From the NCBI GenBank assembly GCA_900553065.1, contig USBZ01000022.1, forward strand, positions 1-32,787: 32,787 nucleotides of DNA, given 5' to 3'. The stretch is from an uncultured Desulfovibrio sp. (GTDB lineage Bacteria > Desulfobacterota > Desulfovibrionia > Desulfovibrionales > Desulfovibrionaceae). Positions within the stretch are counted from its first letter, which is position 1, and every line of letters starts with the position of its first letter. Positions 7,292 through 15,572 of the stretch are shown here, piece by piece. Under the pieces are notes generated by a model. That model saw nothing but the letters and a program-made list of their open reading frames with translations, searched no databases and was not told the DNA's origin. A program made the position numbers and the translations under genes.

Positions 7292-8213
7292 TCCATTGCT
7301 CCAGATAAGACGAGGCCGCAGTCGCCGCCGTAGCGCCGTCGCCTACGGCGCTGCTGACCTGACGGCAGCGTTTGGAACGTACGTCGCCGGCAGCAAAGAT
7401 GCCGGGAACGCTGGTGCACATTTCGGCATCCGTCAGAACGAAGCCGGCGGCATCGCGGTTGACCTGTTCCGGCAGATAGCCGCTCAGCGGCTCCATGCCC
7501 ACATAGATGAAGATGCCGTCTGCGGCAATGGTGCGGATGTCGCCGCTTTCCAGATGCCGGACGATGACCGAATCCATGCCTGCGCTGCCGCCGCGGATCT
7601 CATCGACCACGCTGCCGGTCACAAGTTCGATGTTTTCGGCCTGACGGATCTTGTCCTGATAGACCATCGCGCCGCGGAAGCTGTCGCGACGATGGACGAG
7701 ATAGACCTTGTTGACGATGCGCGAGAGGTACAGCGCTTCTTCCAGAGCGGAATTGCCGCCGCCCACCACGACCACGTCGCGTCCGCGGTAGAAGTTGCCG
7801 TCGCACACGGCGCAGTAGGAAACGCCGCGTCCGCTGAAGGAATCTTCACCGGGAGCGCCGAGCTTGCGGTGATGCGCGCCCGAGCAGACCACCACGCTTT
7901 TGGCTTCCAGGGCTTCGCCTTCGGCAAGATCGAGCGTGAAGGTACGGCCTTCCGTCTGCCTGACGGCGGTGACCTGTCCGCGCACGCGGACGACCGGATA
8001 GCCCGCAAGATGCGCGTCAAAAAGATCGGCCAGTTCCCAGCCCTTGATGCTCTTGGGGAAGCCGGGATAGTTCTCGATTTCGGCGGTGCTGAGTATCTGT
8101 CCGCCGGGGGCGCCGTTTTCCACGAGCGCCACGCTCACGCCGGAGCGGACAAGATACAGGGCCGCGGTGATGCCCGCAGGCCCTGCGCCGATGACTACGG
8201 CATCGTACAGCAT
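7284..8213 (-). CDS. trxB: Thioredoxin reductase (NADPH/FAD)
   Basis: The protein has 309 residues, a usual length. It shows the N-terminal FAD site (VIGAGPAGITAALY), the redox-active CAVCDG motif, the NAD(P)H-site glycines VVVGGGNSALEEALYL, and the C-terminal FAD motif GIFAAGDVR. It reduces thioredoxin in the cytoplasm. Its ATG overlaps the trxA stop by one base (TGATG) and its stop overlaps bamD, so the three genes form a tight operon. Whether the electron donor is NADPH or another carrier cannot be decided here; residues after the second glycine motif (HRRDSFR) are of the usual NADPH-binding type. Confidence 0.95.
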   Translation of the reverse strand: MLYDAVVIGAGPAGITAALYLVRSGVSVALVENGAPGGQILSTAEIENYPGFPKSIKGWELADLFDAHLAGYPVVRVRGQVTAVRQTEGRTFTLDLAEGEALEAKSVVVCSGAHHRKLGAPGEDSFSGRGVSYCAVCDGNFYRGRDVVVVGGGNSALEEALYLSRIVNKVYLVHRRDSFRGAMVYQDKIRQAENIELVTGSVVDEIRGGSAGMDSVIVRHLESGDIRTIAADGIFIYVGMEPLSGYLPEQVNRDAAGFVLTDAEMCTSVPGIFAAGDVRSKRCRQVSSAVGDGATAATAASSYLEQWNA

Positions 8214-8530
8214 CAGAGAGCCTTTTCGATCATGCCCACGAGGTGGGACTTGGCCACGGCTCCGGTCACCTGATCAACGACTTCGCCGTCCTTGAAGAGG
8301 ATGAGCGTGGGGATGGCGCGGATGCCGAACTGGCTGGGAACGCGGGAATTTTCATCCACGTTCACCTTGCACACGAGCACCTTGCCTTCGTAATCGGCGG
8401 CAAGTTCCTCAACGATGGGGCCGATGCCGCGGCAGGGACCGCACCAGGGAGCCCAGAAGTCGACGAGAACCGGAATGGAAGACTTGATGACGACGCTTTC
8501 AAAAGTGGCATCAGTAACGGCAGTGGACAT
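8213..8530 (-). CDS. trxA: Thioredoxin
   Basis: The protein has 105 residues with the classical active site WAPWCGPCRG, the cis-proline region (IRAIPTLILFKDGE) and a standard length. It is the cytoplasmic disulfide reductant and the partner of the downstream thioredoxin reductase. The ATG at 8530 is preceded by AAGGAG at good spacing. It is the first gene of the operon, with its own promoter 90-120 bases upstream. Confidence 0.96.
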   Translation of the reverse strand: MSTAVTDATFESVVIKSSIPVLVDFWAPWCGPCRGIGPIVEELAADYEGKVLVCKVNVDENSRVPSQFGIRAIPTLILFKDGEVVDQVTGAVAKSHLVGMIEKAL

Positions 8531-8621
8531 TGGGAAACTCCTTTATGAAATAGGCTTGTGGAAAGGGACGGCATGAGCCGGTCCGTCTCCGTCGTATCAC
8601 GAAAAAAAATGATGCGGAATG

Positions 8622-8650
8622 ATTGTAGGTGCAGGGTATGCCGCTGTCAA
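8622..8650 (-). promoter_or_regulatory. Near-consensus sigma-70 promoter of trxA-trxB-bamD
   Basis: On the minus strand TTGACA (8645-8650) is separated by exactly 17 bases from TACAAT (8622-8627). It begins 12 bases after the tsaD stop codon, so the operon is independently transcribed, with a leader of about 85 bases. Confidence 0.8.
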
Positions 8651-8661
8651 GGCGGAGAGGC

Positions 8662-9732
8662 TCAGAGAGTCTTCCAGTCCTGCGGAATGGTCTGCCCGCG
8701 GGGGATGGCCGAGAGCGAAAGATCGTGCACTCTTCCGGCCTTTGCCATGTGCCATCCGGCCTTGGCGATCATGACGGCGTTGTCGCCGCAGAGGGCAAGG
8801 CGGGGAATGATGAGCGGCAGCGAATGCTTTTCGGCGAGCCTTGCGAATTCGCTGCGGACCACGCTGTTGGCGGCCACGCCTCCGGCCACCACGAGGCTTT
8901 TGGCCCTGAACAGGCGAAGGGCGCGTTCGGCCTTGATGGTGAGCGTTTCCGCCACGGCGAGAAGGTACGAGGCCGCTGCGTCGCACAGCATTGCCGAAGC
9001 TTCGTTCATACGTTCGCGGGCGGGGGTGTCACCGGCGGGAAAGTGCGCTTCCGGATGCTGGGAGAGCCAGAGCGCGCCCGCGGTCTTGAGTCCGCTGAAG
9101 CTGAAGTCGAGATTGTCGTTGTGCGTGTAGGGGCGGGGGAAGAGATGCGGATCGGGACGGCCCTTTTTTCCGAGGGCGTCGAGCAGGGCGCCGCCGGGAT
9201 AGGGGAGACCTGCGGCCTTGGCGAACTTGTCGCAGGCTTCGCCTGCGGCGTCGTCCACGGTTTTGCCGAGCACGGTCATGTCCACGGGGCTGTCCATGCG
9301 GTACAGATGCGTGTGGCCGCCGGAAATGAGCACGCCGAGCGCGGGCCAGGCGATGTCGTTTTCCAGTTCCGCGGCCAGCAGATGTCCCTGCAGATGATCG
9401 ACGCCGATAAGGGGAATGTCATGCGCAAGGGCCAGAGACTTGGCAAAGGCCACGCCCACGAGCAGGCTGCCCATGAGTCCGGGCCCGCGCGTGACGGCGA
9501 TGCGGTCTATGGCCTTCCAGGGATCCGGGCCGAGATCGGCCTGACGGAAAAGACTGTCGAGCAGCGGCCCGATGAGGCGGGCGTGCTCGCGGGAGGCCAG
9601 CTCCGGCACCACGCCGCCGAAGAGGGCGTGAATGTCGGCCTGACTCGAGATGACGGCCGCACGGACGCCGCCGTCGTCCACAAGAGCGAGGGCGGTTTCA
9701 TCACAAGAACTTTCTATTCCCAGAACCAGCAT
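8662..9732 (-). CDS. tsaD: tRNA N6-adenosine threonylcarbamoyltransferase TsaD
   Basis: The protein has 356 residues from the start at 9732 (MLVLGIESSCDETALALV), the canonical N-terminus of the family; a longer in-frame start at 9804 adds 24 atypical residues. The metal-binding segment GVDHLQGHLLA (HxxxH) and ASKH/Gcp-type glycine motifs (ISGGHTHLY, VAGGVAANSVVR, CGDNAVMIA) are present. The enzyme completes the universal t6A37 modification of tRNAs reading ANN codons, working with TsaB, TsaC and TsaE, none of which is in the window. The Shine-Dalgarno is weak. It lies 107 bases downstream of fbp on the same strand and may share its transcript. Confidence 0.95.
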   Translation of the reverse strand: MLVLGIESSCDETALALVDDGGVRAAVISSQADIHALFGGVVPELASREHARLIGPLLDSLFRQADLGPDPWKAIDRIAVTRGPGLMGSLLVGVAFAKSLALAHDIPLIGVDHLQGHLLAAELENDIAWPALGVLISGGHTHLYRMDSPVDMTVLGKTVDDAAGEACDKFAKAAGLPYPGGALLDALGKKGRPDPHLFPRPYTHNDNLDFSFSGLKTAGALWLSQHPEAHFPAGDTPARERMNEASAMLCDAAASYLLAVAETLTIKAERALRLFRAKSLVVAGGVAANSVVRSEFARLAEKHSLPLIIPRLALCGDNAVMIAKAGWHMAKAGRVHDLSLSAIPRGQTIPQDWKTL

Positions 9733-9839
9733 GATCGACCCGGATACGTTTTCGGCGTTGCCGCCTTCATGAGAGAACAAGACCGCGCGCCGGCGAACCG
9801 GCACGCGGCTGACTTATGCGTTGCGGAAACGGAAGTCCG

Positions 9840-10847
9840 TTAGACCTTGCCGTTTTCCCTGTAGATTTCCATCACCTGATCCACGTCGTCGGCGGAGCCG
9901 ATGATGAGCGGCGTGCGCTCATGAATGGCGGTGGGCACCTTTTCCAGAATGCGCATTCTGCCGTCCGTCGCCTTGCCGCCCGCCTGTTCGGCAAGGAAGG
10001 CCATGGGCGCGGCTTCGTACATGAGACGCAGCTTGCCGTTGGGATGCTTGGAGTCTTCGGTATAGAAGAAGACGCCGCCCTTGAGCAGGGTGCGGTGGAA
10101 ATCGGCCACCAGAGAGCCGACATAGCGGGTGGAGCGGGGAGGCATGCCTTCCGGTCTGGAGAAGGAATGCACTGCCTTCTGCGTGGCTTCATCCCAGTAG
10201 TTGTAGTAGCCGTGGTTGGCGGAGTAGTACTTGCCCACGCGCGGAATCTGAATGTTGGGATGCGTCAGAAGAAATTCGCCGATGGAGGAGTCGAGCGTGA
10301 AGCCGTTGACGCCGTGACCGGTGGAGTACACGAGCATGGTCGAGGAACCGTACAGGAAGTAGCCAGCCGCCACCTGCTCGAGGCCGGGACGCATGAGGGC
10401 TTCGGTGTTGAGCTCCCAGTAGTTCTGGGTTTCGGCGCGGCGGTAGATGGAGAATATGGTGCCGATGCTCACGCCGACGTCGATGTTCGAGGAACCGTCC
10501 AGCGGATCGAAGAAAATGACGTAGTGACCGTGCGGTTCGTTTTCCGGCACGAAGAAGGGCTCGGCCATTTCTTCGGAACCGACGGCGCAGACAGCGCCGG
10601 AACTCTGCATCCTGTAGACCAGCGTGTTGTTGGCGAAGGTGTCGAGTTTCTGCACCTGCTCACCCTGCACATTGACGGCTCCGGTCGCTCCCAGAATATC
10701 GACCAGACCGGCCTGGTTCACGTTTCTGGAAATGATTTTTGCCGAAAGGATAAGGTCATGCATCAGCGAGGTGAACTGCCCCGTCGCCTGAGGTGACCAT
10801 CTGCGTTGCGATGCGATGAGGTGTTCGATTGCAGTGACTTCAGACAT
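9840..10847 (-). CDS. fbp: Fructose-1,6-bisphosphatase, class I
   Basis: The protein has 335 residues, the usual class I length. The metal/substrate motif FFDPLDGSSNIDVGVSIGTIF and the C-terminal segment KLRLMYEAAPMAFLAEQAGG, GRMRILEKVP and HERTPLIIGS are diagnostic. It hydrolyses fructose-1,6-bisphosphate to fructose-6-phosphate in gluconeogenesis, needed by an organism growing on organic acids or amino acids. AAGGAG precedes ATG 10847. A candidate promoter lies about 90 bases upstream. Confidence 0.96.
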   Translation of the reverse strand: MSEVTAIEHLIASQRRWSPQATGQFTSLMHDLILSAKIISRNVNQAGLVDILGATGAVNVQGEQVQKLDTFANNTLVYRMQSSGAVCAVGSEEMAEPFFVPENEPHGHYVIFFDPLDGSSNIDVGVSIGTIFSIYRRAETQNYWELNTEALMRPGLEQVAAGYFLYGSSTMLVYSTGHGVNGFTLDSSIGEFLLTHPNIQIPRVGKYYSANHGYYNYWDEATQKAVHSFSRPEGMPPRSTRYVGSLVADFHRTLLKGGVFFYTEDSKHPNGKLRLMYEAAPMAFLAEQAGGKATDGRMRILEKVPTAIHERTPLIIGSADDVDQVMEIYRENGKV

Positions 10848-10932
10848 ATACAGGCTCCTTGGTGTCGGCTCCGGTCTGTCGCATTGGACATACGCTCTGC
10901 GGAAGGCGCGAAGCTTCTGTTATTTGACCATA

Positions 10933-10962
10933 CCTATAGCATAAAAAAGGCTGAATGTGCAA
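10933..10962 (-). promoter_or_regulatory. Candidate promoter of fbp
   Basis: On the minus strand TTGCAC (10957-10962) and TATAGG (10933-10938) are 18 bases apart in a short AT-rich island upstream of fbp. Confidence 0.45.
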
Positions 10963-11003
10963 TAAGGCTCAAAATGCAATTCAAAATCAATACATAGGAG
11001 ACG

Positions 11004-11771
11004 TTATTGGGCAGGAGCCGCAAACACGAGAGGAATGCCGCCAATATAGCGGGAAATCCACATCATGGTGCCGTTATCATTGGTCAGGGTACCGTCGGAG
11101 TGTTCCTTGAGGTACGCCGTCCAGTCGATGGGGGCGAGAGGCGTGGCGGAGTAGTCCATGTCGCCGCTCCAGATGAGCACGTCGCCGGAACGCACGATGA
11201 AGTCGCCGGGCGAGGAGGCGAAGGGCAGAAGCGCGCGGAAGTCGAAGGTGGCCACCAGCAGCAGCTGCAGCTGATCTTCCTGCAGGAAGGGGCGGGCGAG
11301 AAGAATTTCCGGGCCGAGCGGCGTATCCTGCACGGAGGCGCGCAGGTCGCGGGGCAGGGCCTTGGGCGCAAGTTCCAGAAGCGGCATGTAGTCGAGCTGC
11401 TTGAGGGGCGTGCCGGGAATGGAGGCGCCGAGCGTGCCGTCCGGGGCGACCAGCGACAGGCCGGAGAGCCAGGGGAAGCGGCGCAGAAGATCGGCGGCCA
11501 TCTGGGCATCGGGCGGAGTGGCCAGAGCGTCCAGCGCCTTTTCGAGCCGGGTCAGTTCCTCGTCGATGGGCATGATGCTCTGCACGAGGTCGCGCTGAGA
11601 CTGCTCCAGCTCCGTGCGTTCGGTAATGTCCAGCTTCGAGGGGCGGTTGATGTGGGTATGATAGAAGGTCTTGGTTTCCTTGTAGGCGCCCTTCATCTGC
11701 GCGCAGCCGGAAAGCGTCAGCGAGGAGACGGAAAGAAGACAGAGGAAAAGAGGAAATATGCGGCTACGCAT
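11004..11771 (-). CDS. Lipoprotein of unknown function
   Basis: The protein has 255 residues. The signal peptide ends in the lipobox LSGC (SSLTLSGCAQMKG), so it is lipid-anchored. A helical, probably coiled-coil segment follows (ITERTELEQSQRDLVQSI, LTRLEKALDAL), then an alpha/beta part (FPWLSGLSLVAPDGTLG, FIVRSGDVLIWSGD, GTMMWISRYIGGIPLVFA). The pattern of a helical stalk followed by a PAS/Cache-like sensory fold is suggestive but not proven. It is the last gene of the pgsA-ftsB-TPR group, 18 bases after the TPR gene, so it likely serves the cell envelope. No family name is recognised with certainty. Confidence 0.75.
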   Translation of the reverse strand: MRSRIFPLFLCLLSVSSLTLSGCAQMKGAYKETKTFYHTHINRPSKLDITERTELEQSQRDLVQSIMPIDEELTRLEKALDALATPPDAQMAADLLRRFPWLSGLSLVAPDGTLGASIPGTPLKQLDYMPLLELAPKALPRDLRASVQDTPLGPEILLARPFLQEDQLQLLLVATFDFRALLPFASSPGDFIVRSGDVLIWSGDMDYSATPLAPIDWTAYLKEHSDGTLTNDNGTMMWISRYIGGIPLVFAAPAQ

Positions 11772-11789
11772 GGTATCTCCTGTCGCGCA

Positions 11790-12881
11790 TCAGGCGCGGG
11801 ACTTGTTTTCCAGCCTGACGGCCAGAGTTTCCAGCATGTCCATGATGCCGGAAGCCGAGGGCTGCGCGGGAACGGCGTTTTCCGTTCCCTGCATGAGGCT
11901 GTCCAGTTTTGCGTTCAGTTCGGCTCTCTCTTCGGGCGAGGAGCTGACCTCGAGAAGTTCGCGGTAAATGTCGGCCGCTTCCCCCGTGGCACCCTGTTCT
12001 TCCAGAATGTGCGCCATGGAGCGGGTGCACAGGGAACTTTTGCCTTCCAGCGGCGAGCGGGGAACGGAATGAACGACGGGAACACGGTCTTCCTGCGACG
12101 GCGTTTCCTGCGTCTGTCCGGCGTGCTGTCCGGCCAGAATGAGCTGCGCCGCGGCGGGGGAAAGAACGGGAAGGGCGTCGTCCTCATCGTCCAGATCGTC
12201 GTCTTCGGGCACGGCGTCGAGACTGTACCAGGGCGCGTCGTCGGGCATGACAAAGCAGCGGCCGGAAGGCTGTTCTTCGTTCTTTGGCTGTGCGGAGGCA
12301 ACGAGCGTTTCGCCGGATGCGTCGCCGGGCTCAAAGGATCCGGCGGCAGGGGCGGGCGAAACGGAAGGGGCGGCGGGCATGGCGGGGGCGGCAGCGGACT
12401 GCGCCTTTTCCGGACGAGTGCCGCATTCGCCTCCGTTCTGCAGGGCCTTCATGCCAGCGGCGAACACGTCGGCAAGGCTGGGGCCTCCCCGGCGGAAGGT
12501 GGCGCCGAAAAAGAGCAGCAGGGCGGACTGATCGGCCCGTACTCCGGGCAGACGACTCCAGATTTCCCAGAGCGCGCTGCACTGGGACAGCGACTCGATG
12601 AGCCCCGAAGCCTCCAGACCGGCGGCGGCATCCTGCCCGGACTCATGAAGCAGATCAATGAGCAGCAGGCGCGCGTCCAGAAATTCGGGATGCCGGGTCA
12701 GGCCGGATCTGAGAACCTCGACGGCCTCCGCTCTGCGTCCGTTTTCCGCCAGAAGACGGGCGTAGGGAAAGAATATGCGGGAGGACGGATCAAGGGACAG
12801 AACTTCCTGATACCAGAGCGCCTTTTCCGGCGGGGAGTTTTCCGCAAGCGGAGAGTTCATGGGGGAAGGAGTGTCAGTCAT
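11790..12881 (-). CDS. TPR-containing protein with disordered middle
   Basis: The protein has 363 residues and no signal peptide. The N-terminal 130 residues form TPR-like helix pairs (ALWYQEVLSLDPSSRIFFPYARLL, AEAVEVLRSGLTRHPEFLDARLLL). The middle (about 150-270) is rich in Ala, Pro, Ser, Asp and Glu, including an acidic run (EDDDLDDEDD), and is probably disordered. A final TPR-like helix pair (MAHILEEQGATGEAADIYRELLEV) precedes the C-terminus. The ATG lies inside the end of ftsB (8-base overlap) with only a weak ribosome-binding site, implying coupling. It is probably a cytoplasmic scaffold in envelope or division processes, judged only from its neighbours. Confidence 0.8.
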   Translation of the reverse strand: MTDTPSPMNSPLAENSPPEKALWYQEVLSLDPSSRIFFPYARLLAENGRRAEAVEVLRSGLTRHPEFLDARLLLIDLLHESGQDAAAGLEASGLIESLSQCSALWEIWSRLPGVRADQSALLLFFGATFRRGGPSLADVFAAGMKALQNGGECGTRPEKAQSAAAPAMPAAPSVSPAPAAGSFEPGDASGETLVASAQPKNEEQPSGRCFVMPDDAPWYSLDAVPEDDDLDDEDDALPVLSPAAAQLILAGQHAGQTQETPSQEDRVPVVHSVPRSPLEGKSSLCTRSMAHILEEQGATGEAADIYRELLEVSSSPEERAELNAKLDSLMQGTENAVPAQPSASGIMDMLETLAVRLENKSRA

Positions 12882-13233
12882 TCCTGTTGTCCGAGCCGGC
12901 GTCGAGCCAGGCCGAGTTTTCCCTGTTCTTGTCGAAAAGATAGAGAATCTCGTTTTTTCTCACATAGTTGAGACGCTGGCGAATCACTTTTTCCACATAG
13001 GCGGGATCGGTTTTCAGCAGGCGGATTTCCCGGGAGAGGGCCGCGCGCTTTTCATCGAGCGCGGCAAGTTCCTGCGAAAGTTCGCTCTGCTTTTCCTTGA
13101 GCACGCGCCATGTGTACAGGCTGTGGGAACCCCAGACGATGCGGCTGGCCAGAGCAACGTTGAGCATGACCGCAAGAACGAGCAGCGAGAGTTTCCACCA
13201 GAAGGCCTTGTTGGAGGACGTTCGACGATTCAT
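12874..13233 (-). CDS. ftsB: FtsB/DivIC-type septum formation initiator
   Basis: The protein has 119 residues: a short cytoplasmic N-terminus, one membrane helix (about 13-32, FWWKLSLLVLAVMLNVALAS), a coiled coil (VLKEKQSELSQELAALDEKRAALSREIRLL) and the family signature near the end (YVEKVIRQRLNYVRKNEILYLF). FtsB links FtsL and FtsQ in the divisome and helps activate septal peptidoglycan synthesis. It starts 16 bases after pgsA with no clear ribosome-binding site, and its end overlaps the TPR gene. Assignment to DivIC rather than FtsB cannot be separated from sequence alone. Confidence 0.85.
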   Translation of the reverse strand: MNRRTSSNKAFWWKLSLLVLAVMLNVALASRIVWGSHSLYTWRVLKEKQSELSQELAALDEKRAALSREIRLLKTDPAYVEKVIRQRLNYVRKNEILYLFDKNRENSAWLDAGSDNRND

Positions 13234-13249
13234 GACGCTTGCGTTCTGA

Positions 13250-13840
13250 CTAATTGTTGACCGCCAGATGATCGCGCCACTGACGATAGAACAGATAGAA
13301 GTAGTTGCAGCCGGAGAAAATGGTCAGCACGAGGGCGATGTAGAGCACCACGGTGCCGATGAGATGCACGGGCAGGCCCAGGAAGGGGAAGTGGATGAGC
13401 AGCGGCACCATGGCGATGATCTGAAAGACCGTCTTCCACTTTCCGTACCAGTCGGCGGCGATGACCACGCCCTTGTCGGCGGCCACGGCGCGCAGACCCG
13501 TAACGGCGAGCTCACGCATGATAATGATGATGACGACCCATGCCGGAACCCAGCCGAGGCCTACCATTTCGATGAGAATGGAGCAGATGAGCAGCTTGTC
13601 GGCCAGAGGATCGAGAAATTTGCCGAAGTTCGTGACCTGCTTTTCACGGCGGGCGATGTAGCCGTCGAGAAAGTCGGTAACGGCGGCCGCCACGAACAGA
13701 ATCATGGCGATCCAGCAGGTGTAGACGTTAGGAAAATGAATGAGCAGAAGAATGGGCAGCACGGCGCCTATGCGCATCATGGTGATACGGTTGGCCCAGC
13801 CCATTTTCCCGAATATCTGCATCATGTCCGATAAAAACAT
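13250..13840 (-). CDS. pgsA: CDP-diacylglycerol--glycerol-3-phosphate 3-phosphatidyltransferase
   Basis: The protein has 196 residues from the start at 13840, preferred because GGGAGA lies upstream and the family usually starts shortly before WANRITMMRI; an earlier in-frame ATG (13912) would add 24 atypical residues. It carries the CDP-alcohol phosphotransferase motif DFLDGYIARREKQVTNFGK followed by FLDPLADK, with all the metal-binding aspartates, and several membrane helices. It makes phosphatidylglycerol-phosphate, the first committed step to phosphatidylglycerol and cardiolipin. It is the first gene of the pgsA-ftsB-TPR-lipoprotein operon. Confidence 0.93.
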   Translation of the reverse strand: MFLSDMMQIFGKMGWANRITMMRIGAVLPILLLIHFPNVYTCWIAMILFVAAAVTDFLDGYIARREKQVTNFGKFLDPLADKLLICSILIEMVGLGWVPAWVVIIIIMRELAVTGLRAVAADKGVVIAADWYGKWKTVFQIIAMVPLLIHFPFLGLPVHLIGTVVLYIALVLTIFSGCNYFYLFYRQWRDHLAVNN

Positions 13841-13973
13841 AGCAATTCTCCCGCGCAAGAACGTATCTTGAGAAGGGCTTATCACAAAGAGGGGCGGCGC
13901 GGCAAGGCGCAAGGGGGCGCGGAGGGAGAAAAAAGGTCATGCCGCCGGACAATATCAGCAGCGGCGCATCCCC

Positions 13974-13997
13974 GGAGGTGATGAAAGAAAAATGTCT
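13974..13997 (+). promoter_or_regulatory. Perfect anti-16S Shine-Dalgarno with no clear gene
   Basis: GGAGGTGAT (13974-13982) is a full complement of the usual 16S 3' end. The ATG at 13992 opens only a 6-codon frame (MSSAAS then TGA). The ATG at 13981 opens a longer frame that runs into the M23 gene in another phase, but it is too close to the site. It may be a leader peptide of the M23 gene or a chance match. Confidence 0.3.
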
Positions 13998-14104
13998 TCC
14001 GCGGCTTCTTGACTTGTCCGCCGAGTATGCGAAAAAATACGTTCTGCCGTTCCAGCTGGTGGCGCGGCCATACCGAGGGCCTTTCGCCCGGAAAGGATGC
14101 AGCC

Positions 14105-15469
14105 TTGTTCAGAAGAAGACAAATTTCCTATCGTTCCTCGTCCCGGCGTTCTTCCGGGGTTTCCGTTATCGTCATGCTTTTCATACTGGCGCTTGCCGGT
14201 GCCGGCGCGTATTTTCTCATGCGCGATCTGAGCGGGCCCGCCGTGACTCTTTCTCCCGCCGATACGGGGCGCGTGGGACTTGCCCAGGTCATGGAGCTGG
14301 ACATGTCCGACAAGTCCGGCATTCAGTCCGTGGCCGTGACGGTGAAGCGCGGCGAGCAGTCCATGACCGTGCTTCAGCAGACCTTCCCCACGCTGGAGCA
14401 GCGGCAGAAGGTTTCCTTCAATCTGAAGAGCACGAAGCTTCCGGAAGGAGCCTTCGAGCTTGAGATCCGCGTGGCCGACGGCTCCTATGCCGGGTTCGGA
14501 CGCGGCAACACCACCACGCTGAATCTGCCCATGATTCTCGACTCCCAGGCTCCGCGCATCGCCGTGAAGACCGTTCCTCCGGCCATGCACAGAGGCGGCA
14601 GCGGACTCATCCTCTATACGGTTTCCGAAGAGGTGGACAAGACCGGCGTGCAGGTGGGCGAACTGTTCTTCCCCGGCTATCGTCAGGACAACGGCGCCTA
14701 CGCCTGCCTGTTCCCCTTCCCCATCACCATGACCACGAGCAGCTTCCAGCCCGAGATCATGGCCCGCGACCTGGCCGGAAACGTGACCTCCAGCCGCCTG
14801 CTGGTGCGGGCGCTGAACCGCAACTACCGTTCGGACACCCTGAACATTCCCGAGTCCTTCCTGAACTTCAAGGCCGATGAACTGGCCCAGCTCTGCCCCG
14901 AGGAAAGCACGCCGCTTTCCCAATACCTGTGCGCCAACAACAAGGTGCGCATCGGCAACGACGCCAAGCTCATCGAAGTGGCCTCCGATCCGGCCAACGT
15001 TTCGCCCCGCTTCCTGTGGAAGGGCAGTTTCCGCAGCCTGCCCCGTTCGGCGGTGAAGGCCAACTTCGGCGACTTCCGCACCTATGTGGACGGCAACAAG
15101 CAGAAGATCGACGAGCAGACCCACATGGGCCTGGATCTCGCCTCCGTGGCCAGAGCCGAAGTTCCCGCCTCGCAGGACGGCCGCGTGGTATGGGTGGACT
15201 ATCTCGGCATTCACGGCAACATGATCCTCATCGAACACGGCCTCGGGCTCATGACGCAGTACTCCCACCTGAGCGAGTACGCCGTGCAGGTCGGCGATGT
15301 GGTGAAGGCCGGACAGATCATCGGCCGTACCGGAACGAGCGGCCTTGCCGGAGGCGATCATCTGCACTTCGGCGTGCTCGTGGGCGGCGTGCCGGTGCAG
15401 CCGCTGGAGTGGCTGGACTCTTCCTGGGTGAAGAACAACATCACCTCCCGTCTGAACACACCCCTGTAA
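14105..15469 (+). CDS. Membrane-anchored M23 (LytM) family endopeptidase
   Basis: The protein has 454 residues if read from TTG 14105, preferred because AAGGA lies 8 bases upstream and the N-terminus then is a short basic stretch (FRRRQISYRSSSRRSS) before a membrane helix (about 18-37); an ATG at 14009 would add 32 unlikely residues. A long extracytoplasmic beta-rich region precedes the LytM domain at the C-terminus. The zinc site is complete: His340 and Asp344 (HMGLD), His388 (YSHLS), and His419/His421 (HLHFG). It should cut peptide cross-links in peptidoglycan or act in septal or envelope remodelling. A terminator-like hairpin follows. Confidence 0.9.
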   Translation: MFRRRQISYRSSSRRSSGVSVIVMLFILALAGAGAYFLMRDLSGPAVTLSPADTGRVGLAQVMELDMSDKSGIQSVAVTVKRGEQSMTVLQQTFPTLEQRQKVSFNLKSTKLPEGAFELEIRVADGSYAGFGRGNTTTLNLPMILDSQAPRIAVKTVPPAMHRGGSGLILYTVSEEVDKTGVQVGELFFPGYRQDNGAYACLFPFPITMTTSSFQPEIMARDLAGNVTSSRLLVRALNRNYRSDTLNIPESFLNFKADELAQLCPEESTPLSQYLCANNKVRIGNDAKLIEVASDPANVSPRFLWKGSFRSLPRSAVKANFGDFRTYVDGNKQKIDEQTHMGLDLASVARAEVPASQDGRVVWVDYLGIHGNMILIEHGLGLMTQYSHLSEYAVQVGDVVKAGQIIGRTGTSGLAGGDHLHFGVLVGGVPVQPLEWLDSSWVKNNITSRLNTPL

Positions 15470-15511
15470 GCAGTTTTCGGGGCTCTCCGCCCCGCAGAAA
15501 GACAGCAGGCC

Positions 15512-15551
15512 CCCGGCAGGGCAGTCATGCCCTGCCGGGCCTTCCTTTTTT
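15512..15551 (+). terminator. Strong intrinsic terminator between M23 and dehydrogenase genes
   Basis: A perfect 12-bp GC-rich stem (15512-15523 with 15528-15539), a 4-base loop and a T6 run (15546-15551). It ends only 10 bases before the Shine-Dalgarno of the next gene, so it terminates M23 transcription and may also attenuate the dehydrogenase. Confidence 0.9.
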
Positions 15552-15572
15552 CCCGTTTCCAAGGAGACCGCC

